A DNA stretch of 64,000 nucleotides from Gymnopilus junonius. Taxonomy: Eukaryota > Basidiomycota > Agaricomycetes > Agaricales > Galerinaceae. Where the stretch lies: positions 62,001 to 126,000 of the forward strand of contig JADNYJ010000048.1 in the NCBI GenBank assembly GCA_015501075.1, read 5' to 3'. Both the position numbers and the translations under genes were made by a program. Numbering within the stretch: position 1 is the stretch's first letter; each line of letters opens with the position of its first letter. The notes under the pieces were generated by a model, which saw only the letters and a program-made list of their open reading frames with translations, had not been told where the DNA came from and did not search any database. Positions 45,352 through 57,365 of the stretch are shown here, piece after piece.

Positions 45352-47429
45352 ATGATGGACATTTACAGCCTATCAGACATCGCATACAGGTCCTCCTTGG
45401 GCAGCCCGTTTTTTGAAACGGACGATGAAGGTAGACGCCGAACTTTGCTTTCCGTTATTCATCATTATTCACCCGTTATTCTGCAGAAGTCGTCCCTCAA
45501 CCCCAAACCAGGCCAGAATGGCCTGTTCCCAACAACGGCACGTACACTCATGTGTACATTCCACATCGTTCTCCACAATTACAGTCTGTAGAGGAGCTGC
45601 AGCACAAACGCAGGATGCAGTCGGTATCTGCCCAGACCCCGCACATCGTCCCTGCTGACTTTGTCGAGGCGTCTTATGCTTCTACTCCTTCTTCCGAGTC
45701 CCTGTTTTCTGTGACCTCCTCCTCCCCCTCCTCCTCCTCTTCCTCTTGTCAAATGGAGGAAATATTACAAGTCTTTGACTCCGTCTGGGAAGGACACGTC
45801 CGCCAGGAAACGTTCTGCGCCCAAACGCCCGTCCAGGTACCTGGCTATGTCACTGAGTATCCCGTCAATAACAATGATTTCGAGCAATACTCATCACCTC
45901 CTTCATCGTCGGGATCATCTCCGTCATACTCTCCCCCCTCCTCGCCTTCCTCCTCGCCTTCCTCTGCGGCATATTCTTCCCCATCTCCCTCTGGATCGCA
46001 TACGGCATTTACGCCACCTCCGCAGTCTGCACCGTTCACTTCTCCTCCTCAGACCTTCATCCATCCAGAAACGATGGGCGGTCCATCCACTAGTGCCTAT
46101 GATCCTGCCTACGAGCTTTCTCCACGCGCCGCGCCGTCACACCCCATGAACATGGGATACGATTATACGCCAGTCCCACCTTCCTCAGTGGCGCCCGCCC
46201 AATATCCAACCAGCGGAAACACGCTCTACTACAGGCATTTTGATCGCAATGATATGAAGAATACAAACGTCGGCACCAACCCTGCAGAATATTACCCCCA
46301 GGACCTCAATACAGGTAATTGTTTATTGTTTTCTGCACCGTTAAACAATAAAGATGTTAATTGCTTCTTTGTCAGACCCCAGCAACTTTGATCATCCCTA
46401 CTCGCAGTATCTGCCGCCCGCTTTCTCCATACAAGAAAGAAATGTGTTCCATAGATATGACAGTGCGGAGCCCTCACGTACCGAACAACATCATTCTCGA
46501 CCTTTGTGTCCTCGACCGTCCGACCCGCAGTCATCAGCTCACTACCAGCAGGGCCCATCCTCCTCATTTTCACCTACCCGCGACGCGCAATTCAACCATG
46601 CATGGAGATATAGTTTGCAACACCAACAACATACCCCAGTTCAACAACATATCCCACCTCAGCAACACATCTCAGTGCAACCTCCACGACAAATAACATC
46701 TCTCCGTCAAGGCTCCCCTCGTTCAAATATGAGGCACCAGCCATATCAGAAGCCCCTAGCAGAGGATCGAGCTAGGTATACCACTAACACCAATACCGCC
46801 GCCCAGCCACGTCCATCGCAAAAAGGCAAAAGATCACCCACCCGGCCCCAGAAACCGATCGGTTCCTCTCTCCACTACGGAGAGACGGAACTACCTTTCA
46901 ACTCTAAATTTGGCCAGAACGTCGGAACCAGTCCATACACAAGCTCCGAAGAAGACTTTGTTGAGCAGGAACTTCCTCGCCCAGTAAAGCCCAGCCAAAG
47001 GTAAGTTATACAGGACTCCGCCTCTCGAGATCAGAGACTCAAAAACCGTATCGTTTTCGCTACAGCGGGCCAATACAAACCATCAACCAGGATATCCCCT
47101 TCGCCGGGAATCAAACATTTAAATTTGTGCCCATGAACATGGACACAAACACAGGCACCATGCGAAAGTCGAAAGCAAACTCAACCGCCACAGTCGACGT
47201 CGACCCGATGCGAGATTCCGAGGCCATAGTAAATACCCCTCCAACCGAGGCACCCAACTCCGTCATGAAGAGGTTGTTCAAACCGAAGACTGGCACAGTG
47301 ATGTCCAGCAAGAGAGAAGGAGAATTCGTGCTGGTCAGCGGAGAGTTCGTGTGAGTGATTTTGAATCTTGTGGGTCATTGTACTCAGGACTTACCTGACC
47401 GATATCTTTGCAGCCCGCCCAAAGTTTGA
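45352..47429 (+). CDS. Large intrinsically disordered Ser/Pro/Gln-rich protein
   Basis: Five exons, 45352-45430, 45487-46314, 46376-47000, 47066-47350 and 47414-47429, give a clean 610-residue protein beginning MMDIYSLSD. There is no folded domain. Residues about 90-130 are a serine-rich tract. Then come Pro/Ser repeats (PSSPSSSPSS), a Gln/His-rich stretch (QHQQHTPVQQHIPPQQ), a basic region (QKGKRSPTRPQKP) and an acidic segment EEDFVEQE. The C-terminus contains VMKRLFKPKTGTV. It has no signal peptide or TM segment. The composition resembles transcriptional or RNA-associated regulators, but no DNA-binding domain is visible, so the role is open. The last coding exon is only 16 nt. Confidence 0.8.
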
Positions 47430-49175
47430 GAGTGGCTAACACGCCATGATGGACTGTTGTTTTTGGGGATTAGTGGATTGAGCGCGAGAGGATGAGGGAG
47501 TGGATGGAAGTCGAGAGATAAATTTTCTGTGTGCATCTATATCCGTCCGTATCAATCCGTGGGAACATCGCCCGGGACGATCAGCTGTCCGTCCCGGTCC
47601 CACCAAGATTTTCTTTGTTTTGTTTTGCTTTTTTTCTTTTTCTTTGCCTTTTCACTTCTATTCCGTACATTTGTGTCTTCTTTTTCCATCTTTTATTGAG
47701 CTCGACTTCCTTTCTATTTATGTCAATGTGCCTCCTCTCTCCATCGTGTACCAAAAGAAATTGTATTCTCATCATCGTCGTACATCAAATGTCACAAGTT
47801 TAACTTTATCAATTTAAGCCAAAACAAGCATTATCGTCACCTTGACCCTTAAGACAGACTAAGTGATAATTATTCCCGCAAAGGATGAGTAGGTGTTCAA
47901 GCTCAGCTGTGTTTTCAAGTGGTTCATGAACACGCCTGAAGCGACTTGACGCAGTGCGCACACTCGACTTTAACCACCCTGCTTCTGATGCTGCTTCCGG
48001 CTCTCCAAAATTAGGCCATGTACATATAGCACTGAGTGATATACCTCAACAACCTTTCCTCAGTGAAGTATGCCCTTTTTTCTATGCTCATGGTGTAGAT
48101 AAGCATGCCGAGTCCAGACTCCGAGAGAGATGGATTTAGGCTCCGATTGAATACCGAGCTGGACGACAACGATGACAACGATTGTGGTCACCATTACCCT
48201 CCGTAATATACTCATAGTGGCCATGGCTACTCTTGCCTAGCCATCTCCCCCTGAACCATCCGCCATAGAAGATGGCACCACTAAAATCGAGCCCGTAAGT
48301 CCGCCTAACATGGCCCCCACATGTCAGCCTCTAATTTCTTCCGGCACGTAGTATGCACAGCTGCAGTAGAGTCTAAGGGAGACGCGACTAGCTACCGCCG
48401 GGGCTGGCCAACACCATTTACGACGACTTTGATACCCTTCTTGCCAAGCTCAAAGTAAAAAGAGCGTCCTTCCTCTGTACCTATACTTCGCTATCCGATT
48501 TTCAGACTCAATGAACATATTCCAGATTCGTCCTATGGTGCGGATTTTTATTTTCAATCTCGCTCTATGTTCTAACTCATTACGATGTCAGCAGACCTTA
48601 ATCTGCCCAGATTAACGTATACCCAGACGTAAAGGTGCAGTTCGACGCATCCATCCAACATCTTTTCTTGCCTTTCTTCTGCTACATCATATGCCACCCC
48701 ATCTTTTGCTTGCATCTGAAGCTGCCTCATCCAAGCCGCCTCGCCTCACCAAGGGCCAAGAGTTAAGAAGCTCATCTGCTCCGTTGTTATGGTATACACC
48801 ACCGCTCACCGCCAAAGGTTGCTCAGGCATCGAGACCCCATGCCCACTTCTACTGCACCTCCTTGCCTCCTAATACCCACACACTCCCTCCTATTGTGTC
48901 GGTTGTCGCGAGTTTCTGCTATTTCTTATTTCATTCCCTTTTTCCATATTGTTTATGCTAACTTTTGGGTATGGTTGTCAAACCTGCACATCTTTCCTCC
49001 GATGTAGTTTATTTCGTGTCACTATTCATCTCATCTTGGAAATGTGGTGATATATTTTCACTAACTGGTGGTGAAGAATGGAGCGCCATCAAGAATATGA
49101 TCAAAATTCAGGTTACTTATGGTCATCCTGTTATCTATTTTCTGTATAGTTCATCTCTAAACTATGGAAATTATG
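47430..49175. other. Intergenic, no gene recognised
   Basis: The first ~300 bp is a pyrimidine-rich 3' UTR-like stretch. The rest shows no domain, transposon terminus or RNA gene; short ORFs at 48691-49007 lack features. Confidence 0.5.
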
Positions 49176-50457
49176 CTAGAAGGTGTCATCGTTGATATCT
49201 TTCACACTGGGAGAGTCCGAAATGCTTTTGTTCTCGATTGTGGCGAAAACAGTAGACGAACCCATACCGCGAGGCATTGTGAGGGTATCCTCTCCCATAA
49301 ATCTGTCAGATGGTTTGGTGGAATATACAAATTTCATTGGAGTTTTGAATCTGCTCATCGTATCTTTGGACCATGCGCGACCTTGCGCCACTCATAATAT
49401 GATCAGCAACGGGGCAATGGACTGCAGGAATTAGAAAAGAGTTCGATTCAATCTTAATCCATTGAATGAAATCAAGGTGACGTTCTCACCTGTGTCTGGC
49501 CAAGGGCAGGGAGAGCCAAATTCTGAATAGGACTATTCATTGCATAGCTTATAAGAAATATGAGTCCATTGACCATATACAATGATGCAGATTCGATGAG
49601 CATGGCAGTGATAGAGACATAGTTGGCCCCCCCGCCAAGTGCATTTCATATGCGACGCCTCATGGTAAGAAGCTTGCCAGCTATGAAGAGGGTAATGAGT
49701 GCGTTAAGCCCAAATTAAATGGACCAATACGGAATGGCAAGATTGACGCTGATCTTTGACCAGAGTGTGATATTCGGTTGGGAGAGCTCGATGATTAAAA
49801 ACAGGGAAAAGACTAAAGTGGCATAAATCAGTTGAAAGAAAGGGTGGATCACATAAACACAAAGTGCATACCAACTGAAGCAAGAAACAAGAGAGAAGGT
49901 ACTGCCATTATATACCAGGTTCTTTGTGAAATGATCCACAGATGATAAAGCTGAGGCAACTAGTGAGAATCAAAGACTCGGAGCATGAATATTCTGACAA
50001 CATACCAAGAGTGCATCTTGTAGCCAAGAATTGACTATAAACATGCAATTGCAAATAACAGCTATGGGGTTAATGCTTTGTTCAACGAAGAAAGCATTGG
50101 GACCTCCAGGGTAGTTGCGATTATCGATGAAAGTTAGCTTGCCAAACTTGATGTTCATTCCGTTTCCGATATTGCCAAGGATGAACAGGAGGGAAATGTA
50201 AGCTAGAAAGAGATAATCTTGCTTGGTCCTTTTCCCGACAAGCAGAACATGAGGTTGAGATAAACAAGGTAAGGTGAACCCCTATATCAAATAGTAGTGT
50301 ACACATTCAGTAAATGAGACATTTGACATCGTTAAGGGTTGAACGTTGAGCTCTTACCATATGCAACTGCTCCAACAAAGAGGCCATCTAGGATGCTTCG
50401 TTCATTCCAGATTTCCGAAGCTGTTTCATTGGCAGGTGCCCAACTATTGGGTTCCAT
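49176..50457 (-). pseudogene. Multi-pass membrane protein pseudogene
   Basis: Minus-strand exons begin MEPNSWAPANETASEIW at 50457 and continue through YLFLAYISLLFILGNI, NRNYPGGPNAFFVEQ, NPIAVICNCMFIVNSWLQDALL, IELSQPNITLWSKISVNLAIPYWSI, MLIESASLYT and RVAQGRAWSKDT-like sequence, ending at 49176 with a Ser/Asp-rich tail. This pattern matches a large agaricomycete family of roughly seven-TM proteins of unknown role. In-frame TAA/TGA codons follow IPYWSI, follow MRRRI and precede VAQGRAW. Each can come from CAA or CGA by one C-to-T change. One frameshift lies near 50260. The introns still look spliceable, so decay is fairly recent. Confidence 0.65.
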
Positions 50458-51603
50458 TCTATAGGGAAATAACAAGCTTCTCACTCCCTTTATATGCATG
50501 GCACAGGGTACTAGAGAGAAAAGTTGGGATGATCATTATTCACAGCGAAGCCAACCTTGATCAGTCAGTGAAACTTGATGCTCCTTGTAGAAGTCACTTT
50601 GACCATTCCGACTTAGAAACAGCAGTATGCACCCCCACTTTCAGATAAAAATTTGCTTCGTTCTTATCAAGAATTGCCCAACTGGTCCACACGGTAAAGA
50701 AATGGTCAGTCCATAATGCCATCTGACTAATTCGAGCGTACAAGTTCTTCCGATCTTTAGACTTTCTACTTACGCTGTTCAGAAGTCCACCTCGGTCCAA
50801 GTAACCAATTTGCCAAACTTTGCATCAAAAGATCTGGCTAACTTTCTACTTGTACCCGGTGAGCCCAGGGATCTTCAGATGATAATTTGGGACTACTTTG
50901 ATGATAGGGGCTGCGCTTGCAATCTAGATCAAAATACTCACAAATTGACATGGCGCATCCCAAATACGGCGCTGCATCTGGGACAAGAATGAGGATTACT
51001 AAAATTGATGCACTCTCTATATATTACCATGTCAAGAATACAGGCACAGACATGGACTTGGTCACTAACGAAGAAATGCAAACCTTCCTACTCAAGCCTG
51101 ATTCATTGGAGGAACTTCATCAGGACTCAGCACCAGGAGACAGCGGTCAAACTCGTCAAAGCCACTTAGCCTCTATCTCATTGATAACAATATTAGTAGT
51201 CAATTTCGCACTCCTTATAGCAAGCATCTACTTGCAAATGCTCATTCGCAATGCCCTACCAAATGGAGGTGGTGATGTAGACACACTTCCCCAACCCGAC
51301 CCATTTATCAGTTTGAAGCTATGATATGCAATGCCTCCAGTGCACAGTCCAACAGTAGGGTACGTGGCCTTCCTCTCTTCAAAAATCCTTTGTAACATCT
51401 TTCCTCTAGATTTAGGAATAACTACAGTTGAGTAACAAGGATAAATTGGTCCTCTAATTGACGAGAGTAAAGATGAGAGTGGAACTGATGGCGGAATAGA
51501 TTATTTTCTGGAATAAATTTTTCGCAATTTCTCGACCCTAATTACTCTCACTACCACTGGCTCAACAGAGGAGAGAAGGCATGATATTTCAAAAGTGTTC
51601 TGT
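50458..51603 (+). other. Region with a possible plus-strand ORF containing a TM segment (50917-51324)
   Basis: A 135-residue open stretch (50917-51324) contains a hydrophobic helix ISLITILVVNFALLIASIYL followed by a Pro/Asp tail. An overlapping frame upstream (50810-50992, IIWDYFDDRGCACNLDQ) may be the same protein across a frame change near 50940. No domain is recognised and no clean start is evident. It lies between two pseudogenes and may itself be a remnant. Confidence 0.3.
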
Positions 51604-52290
51604 TTAATTCCAAAATATGTAATTGGTGTTGTCTCTAAAATTCTTTTCCATATACTGACGGATTTGCGCCCAGTCTTTGCATATATGTTCCACCCCATTT
51701 CCTGATGCTGCAGCTCCAATTCTACCATCACCAAAGAGAATCTGAATCTGGTTCATTGGTTCGAGTGTTACGTCCGCTTTGCAGAGTAAGCCTTGCCTCA
51801 AGTAATTGTAACAATGATGGGCATGGGAAAGCCGTGCTTGGTTGGGCTCCTTTCCTGCTCATGAAAGAATCAGATCATGGCATATGCTATTGAGGCAGTG
51901 TAGTTGGTGGTACATGGACACTGCATACACAGTTTTATTGAAGTCGAGAAGTACCCATCCATTTCCCTTTGGTATGAGAGCCTTCCACTGTCCAGCTGCA
52001 TGTATGTCAAGAAAAGGGTCATCGCTAAAGTTCATCACAGCACTCCGAACCTTGATGGGCAATTTTCCCGGATGACCTGTCTGGCCATATGCTATCATAA
52101 TGATCCAAACAGTTAGTTGATGTGTGGGCTAGCATAAATTGGAAGGCCCCTCACCATTGCTAACATCTGCTATTCGTGATCGAAGTACGGCAGTGGCTAC
52201 CATGTGCCAAATGTTCAGAATAAGAAGAATGATGCCCAATACATATCTTGCCAATATCCCTCATAAGAACTTGGAAATATGAGGTCGACA
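51604..52290 (-). pseudogene. UstYa-like (DUF3328) protein pseudogene
   Basis: Exon 1 (about 52290-52160) encodes the membrane anchor LGIILLILNIWHMVATAVLRSRIADVSN. After a short intron, exon 2 (from about 52100 to 51604) carries GKLPIK, GNGWVLLD, then the first HxxHC motif HQLHC, the second one HAHHC, YLRQGLLCKADVTLEP and HICKDW. Two HxxHC motifs and the C-terminal CxDW define the family, type II membrane proteins that act in fungal peptide and mycotoxin tailoring, with ustiloxin UstYa/UstYb as prototypes. In-frame TGA codons at 51859-51861 and in exon 1 (before GILARY), plus Cys for a likely Arg after LNSI, are all explained by C-to-T changes of CGN codons. Confidence 0.8.
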
Positions 52291-52752
52291 TATCTGGGTA
52301 TGACAGAGAAAGAGCTGAAACTTTGTGTAACGACACCCTTTATCATTGACGTGCTGCGTTGCCATAGTAAACTCGTGCTCACCCAGACTTGGATGGGGAT
52401 ATATGTCACACCTTCAAATCAGAAATATGATCACCTCTCTGATTATTGCAGTTGGTTCTTGTTGATGACTTTGTTTGCACATACTTGTCTGATGTTGCCA
52501 GATTGAGAGAGTCCAGAATAAACAGCTGTGTGCCCCTACTACATACTTAGCAGCGATGCCTCGGGACCCGGCACCTTTAACCCTGGTGGAAGAACAGTAC
52601 ATTAGTACACTTGCTGAAGGGATTTGATTAATGCGCCAATGCCTATTTTCATTCTTCCTTCCATTGGTTTAGTATGGAAGTCATGAAGGGAAGCATTGAA
52701 CATGAATCTGAATGCCAATATGATTTCAGATATCCTCGGATAGCTGAGTAAT
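52291..52752. other. Unassigned decayed sequence
   Basis: Minus-strand open pieces (for example 52814-52602, containing SEIILAFRFMF) have stops and no recognised domain. The insertion at 52769-54776 sits at its right edge. Confidence 0.4.
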
Positions 52753-52768
52753 GATGGGGCAAGGAGAT

Positions 52769-54776
52769 GATGATGATGAAATCTTTTCATTGGTGTACGG
52801 GGACAGTTTTTCACTATTATGCATATACCCCTGGTATTACATCATAGGCATGTACTAAGTAATACTTTAATAGTCCTATGATCATATACTACTATCATGA
52901 CTTTCCGTGACTTTATGCTCATTATAGTACCGTGCACTGCGACACCCAGCCCCAAGATCGTACCAGTTCTGCTCCCGACAGTACCACATTAGCAGGTCAG
53001 CCAGCCTAGTCTCCGTGGTAGCCTGAAGGCAAACCCCAATCTACCATACCCAGCAGAGGTTGTTTCCTGTGAAGTGTCTAGTTTTAACTGCCACCTTTCC
53101 CCATTGGTTCAAACAGCTGTCTTAGTAAGCCTCCCAATTTAAGTCTTCAGCCCCGGCATCTTTTCAATACCGGAGGAGAACAGAATTACCATTCATCATC
53201 ACATGGTCAGTGCCTGGGTGTTTGCGTTGATAAGTTTAGGTAGTTTGTAGGTATGAAAAATGAAATAGATCGCTTTTATTGAACCCAACAAATATCCCTT
53301 GACTTGTGTAAGTTCTGGGGAGTGTAAGTATCAATGTCTTTTAATTAAGTTCGCTTTTATGGGGTTTTACAATGGGTTGTAGGGGTTCTTTGGATAATGG
53401 ATCGCTTTAATTGACTTCTGGCTTGGAAACTTTCTATAAACTTGACTGATCTCTTCTTGAGATAAACTAGGCTCTGGCTATGCTTTTGAACTAAAAGACT
53501 TCATACTTTTGTAGCTGAGTGATGCTCTGTCTACTCCCAACTACTCAACTAGGTCCTGACTTGAATAATAAGCCTTTGCTTAATCTATCTCTTATTTGAG
53601 CTCAATTCTAAGTTTGTCTGAAGCTTATCTCACTTTTATATCAATCAATTGTCTTTCTATTATCTAGTTTAGAAGCCAGACGCTTGATTGTATTGCTACG
53701 ACTCGAGGGGTGCTGTCTGCTTGCTTTTCTACACTAATTCTACTGGGTTTTTATACTATTTTACTGGGCATCTTACTAAGCTAATTTGATAAGCGCTGTG
53801 TAATTAATTATCTCGTCATTAGTCCAATTTGGAGTGAGGGGAATTATGCCATTGGTTGGGCATATTCATCAAGTGCCGAATATTTATCTCATTGCCATAT
53901 AAGGCATTTTATCGGATTAATATTCCTGCTGTTGCGATCGTGCAACGGCCGGTTCATTATAGTGTCTTTAATATTTGTCTACCTCGCAGAGGATTTTGTC
54001 TATGTCCTCAGGGGCTTGCTAATGTGTCTAGGATAGGTGTATATTTATTAGTTCTATGAGGGAACGCGAGGGGATGAGCGTCCTTGCGTCGCGTCTTCAT
54101 ATTACCAAAAATAGCACCCGCTCCGACGTCGATCATCGTGGATTATTCCTTTTCCAGTTACATTCCTCCAGATGATAAAAATAGATTACACCGGCTTCAG
54201 GGTAATTGACTTGTTTGGGCTGTCACTCCGCATGTCTATATCGGGTCAAAGGTCGTTCCCATTGTCTGTGCGTGTTTCCGCGCTCCCTTGGTAGTTATTT
54301 TAAATAAACTCGAGGCCCCTACTAGTGTGTAAGGACTGTAGTAATTCGCTTGTGTATCTTATAATAAATGATTAATGATTACTAGGTGATCATAATCATT
54401 ATATCTTTTGATATTAAGCTTTTAATGTTTAAATGTGGTTTTCTCGAGTATATTCAGGATGTTTAAGCTCGGGAAGGCTATCAACAACCTATATTAATTT
54501 ATAGAGATGGTCGAAAATAATGGGGATGGCCTGTTTTCACACATAACCGTGTAACAGTCTCATCAGTGTTTCAGGGGACACCAAGTTAATGGCAGCCTCA
54601 CCTTCCCATGGTCACCAACCACACAGCATCTCCCAGGGGGATTGAAAACTCACGTGGTGTCTAAATTGTTTTATCCACATGAGTGGTGTGGGGTTCGAAC
54701 CCAAGACCTTATGGCCCCCATTTGAGGCACCTAGGGCTAAATCCACGATGGTGCCACCTGAGCCATCGGGGCCCCC
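52769..54776 (-). mobile_element. 2.0-kb insertion headed by the SINE sequence (copy B)
   Basis: A perfect 16-bp direct repeat gatggggcaaggagat lies at 52753-52768 and 54777-54792 on the two sides. Read on the minus strand the insert starts GGGGGCCCCGATGGCTCAGG, has an A-box-like TGGCTCAGGTGG and a B box GGTTCGAACCC (near 54690), and for ~200 bp resembles copy A (GTGGCACCATCG, TTTAGACACCA, TGTGG). It ends in a short ATC repeat. The remaining ~1.7 kb is AT-rich and unlike copy A. The insert may be a long chimeric SINE-like retroposon or a SINE carrying extra sequence. No reverse transcriptase is encoded. Confidence 0.75.
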
Positions 54777-54792
54777 GATGGGGCAAGGAGAT

Positions 54793-55121
54793 CCTATCTA
54801 ATTCTGGTATGCTGTGGGCTATTCAGAGTAGTGCTCAACCAAATTGGAGAGCCATGTGCATCAGAATTCAGAATCACAGATGGACAGGACTCACCGGCGC
54901 AGACGCAGAACGACCGACCCACGATCCAGACACTGTAACTCAAGGTTACCTATAGGGTATCGCTACGAAAACGTAATTTCGAAAGTCTTGATCATTGAAA
55001 GGAGAGTCGGAACAGACCGAAAAGAAAGGCGTGGCATATCGCATGATTTCCCGCATCACGAACGTCCTCCTGCGACTGGTAATAAACGATGAAGAGAAAA
55101 CTCTATCCTTCAGTCACCACC
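54793..55121. other. Promoter region of the S33 hydrolase
   Basis: Sequence between the SINE-headed insertion and the hydrolase ATG. No gene is seen. An upstream in-frame ATG lies at 55089. Confidence 0.4.
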
Positions 55122-56166
55122 ATGTCCACCGACACAGCTACCCTGCCCACCCACGAAGGTGAAATCGACTTCGCAATCCCCTCCCTCGGGAAAGTCTGCA
55201 AAACTTACTACAAAGTCATCGGTGATCTCAAGTCGGGCAAACGTCCTCTCGTTGCATTGCACGGCGGTCCTGGCGTCAGTTCCGAATATTTGGAAATTCT
55301 CTCCGACATCACTCAGAAACACGGCAACCCCATCGTCCTTTATGACCAGATTGGCACAGGCCGCTCCACGCATCTTCCAGAAACAATGGGCGATACTAAA
55401 TTTTGGACCGATCAGCACTTTCTCGACGAGTTGGATAACGTACTCAAGAAACTCGGCATCCAGGATGATTACGATGTTCTGGGACACTCGTGGGGCGGTA
55501 TGTTGGGTTCACGTCACGCCGTTCGTCAAGCGGCTGGGTTGAAGCACTTGGTCCTCATGTCTACGCCTGCTGACATGCAGCTCTGGGTCAAATCTCAGCT
55601 TGAGCTTCTTACAAGACTGCCGACTGATATCCAGGATACCTTACGCAAACACGAGCAGGACGGGACGACCGATAGCGAGGAGTATAAGAAGGCGATGGGT
55701 TACTTCTATTCGCGTTTTTTGTGTACCTTGAACCCGATACCGCCCGCTATCCTGGCCGGATTTGCGTGGATTGAGAAGGATCCGACGGTATATTTGACGA
55801 TGTAAGTGGAAACTACTTCGCCTTTACGTAGACGGCTTGATTCAGTTAACTGTATATGTCAGGAATGGTCCGTCAGAGTTCTATATTACAGGCCCTCTCA
55901 GGGACTGGACGGTAATACCTGATGCACACAAGATTTCCGTTCCAACGCTTCTCACGAATGGCAAGATGGACGAGGCTACGGACAGTGTTGTTCTGCCTTT
56001 TTTCAAGGAGATACCTAAAGTTAGATGGGTTAATTTCTCAGTTCGTTTTTATATTATTTGTCTGTTTGGTATCGCACTTATCTACTTCCAGGAATCCAGC
56101 CATATGGCGCATTACGAGGAAAGAGAGAGGTTTATGGAAATTGTTGGCGACTTTTTGTCCCAGTGA
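55122..56166 (+). CDS. Proline iminopeptidase-like alpha/beta hydrolase (S33), short form
   Basis: Exons 55122-55801, 55863-56040 and 56092-56166 give 310 residues. The start at 55122 has context CACCACCATGT; an in-frame ATG at 55089 would add 11 residues. Motifs: LVALHGGPGVSSEYL (oxyanion HGGPG), YDQIGTGRST, the nucleophile elbow GHSWGGMLG, a late acid region VPTLLTNGKMDEATD, and the catalytic His in ESSHMAHYEE. Proline iminopeptidases remove N-terminal proline, but this subfamily also acts on other small amides and esters. No signal peptide, so cytosolic. It lies 4 kb from the UstYa-like gene. A role in peptide processing is possible but not shown. Confidence 0.9.
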
Positions 56167-57365
56167 CCAATTCGTAGTGTAACTTGATTTGATATCCAAG
56201 AAATGCGAAATGTATTAATATCTGGTAGCCTAAATACTTTCCACAGAAAGTGTGAATATTGCATATATTCTTGTCGAGAGGTAATACACTTAGCTTACAA
56301 CTTTGAGCTCGTTCTCAGAAGCGCTGCCTCTGAGTCACGCTTAGCTCGCAAAGACCCGGAAATACATGAATTATTATTGTCGACTTCAATCTTCTAAGGC
56401 GATATGAGCCGGGCTCAGCCTAGAAGAGTCGAGCAGAGTCCTACAATCAGGAACGAATGAGCAAAGACATCATTGACAAGGAGAATAAATTATGAAAGCC
56501 ATAAAGGCATAACATAACTCACCCGACGAAATGGGATAGTACCGTGGGGAAACAAGAGCGACGTACGCAAAATGATATCCTTGTTCAAGCCGAAGAATTG
56601 GAATAAAGGAAACCCCATCAGCCATTGCCGGTACATCGAAAGCTCCTTGAGCTTGAACAACGAATGGATACCATTCGCGCAGGGTACTGCTGGCACAGTC
56701 GGATCGTTATCGCATGTGCCAGATGTTCTAAATTAGATTTGAGAACTTACTAGGTAAGTGGGAAGAACAGCAATGAGGCAGTATAGTCGGTTGAAGAAAG
56801 TTGAATCGGACGACGGATTTGGAGATTCATCTTCCGATCTATCCCGCACACGTGATGAGCCGCTCGGACCTCGGGCCTCGGGTCCGAACTCGTGACTCGT
56901 GTTACTCGTGCAGCTTGAAGTTGAACTTCCTTCACATCCAACGCTCCTCGGGATTACAACTCGGCCGCCCTTAACTTACCTGTTCACCACGACACCACAG
57001 ACAGATGACACATTCAGCTGGGTCGTCTAACGCAAATCTGTCGCAAGTAGCAATATGGACGCCCATAGCCTCGAGGCAAGCAAGAGGTAAGAATCGAGTT
57101 CTTAAAGCTGAATATTCGCGACTTAATAGGCTTGCATTATGCGCCTTCGATCTTTCCGCAGTGGAAGGAGGCTTCCCCTAATAAAGGTGATCTATTCCAT
57201 ATTTGTTTGGATTGCGAATCGCCGATGCCCGTCGACGATAATCAGAAGGCATCGACGGCTACCTCGCCAGATGCTCAAAGTCGGATTCCTGCGTTTCTCC
57301 CATATAATTACGTGGGCGAAGTACAATTGAAACTGTTCAATCATCCCTGCCCTTGACGTCCAAAA
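56167..57365. other. Intergenic, no gene recognised
   Basis: Sequence between the two S33 hydrolases. A locally repetitive stretch near 56860-56910 (CTCGGGCCTCGGG, ACTCGTGACTCGTG) is visible. Short plus-strand ORFs near 57132-57356 have no features. Confidence 0.5.

Noticed and set aside
45775..46149. Arg/His/Pro-rich ORF overlapping the disordered-protein gene
   Set aside because: Shadow frame of the Ser/Pro codon repeats. The five-exon 610-residue model explains the region with clean splice sites.
48691..49007. Short ORFs with Leu/Pro-rich translation
   Set aside because: No conserved motif and overlapping frames on the same strand; treated as noise in a decayed interval.
53856..54059. 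Plus-strand ORF within the SINE-headed insertion
   Set aside because: No domain, low complexity and AT-rich; it is within the size expected by chance.
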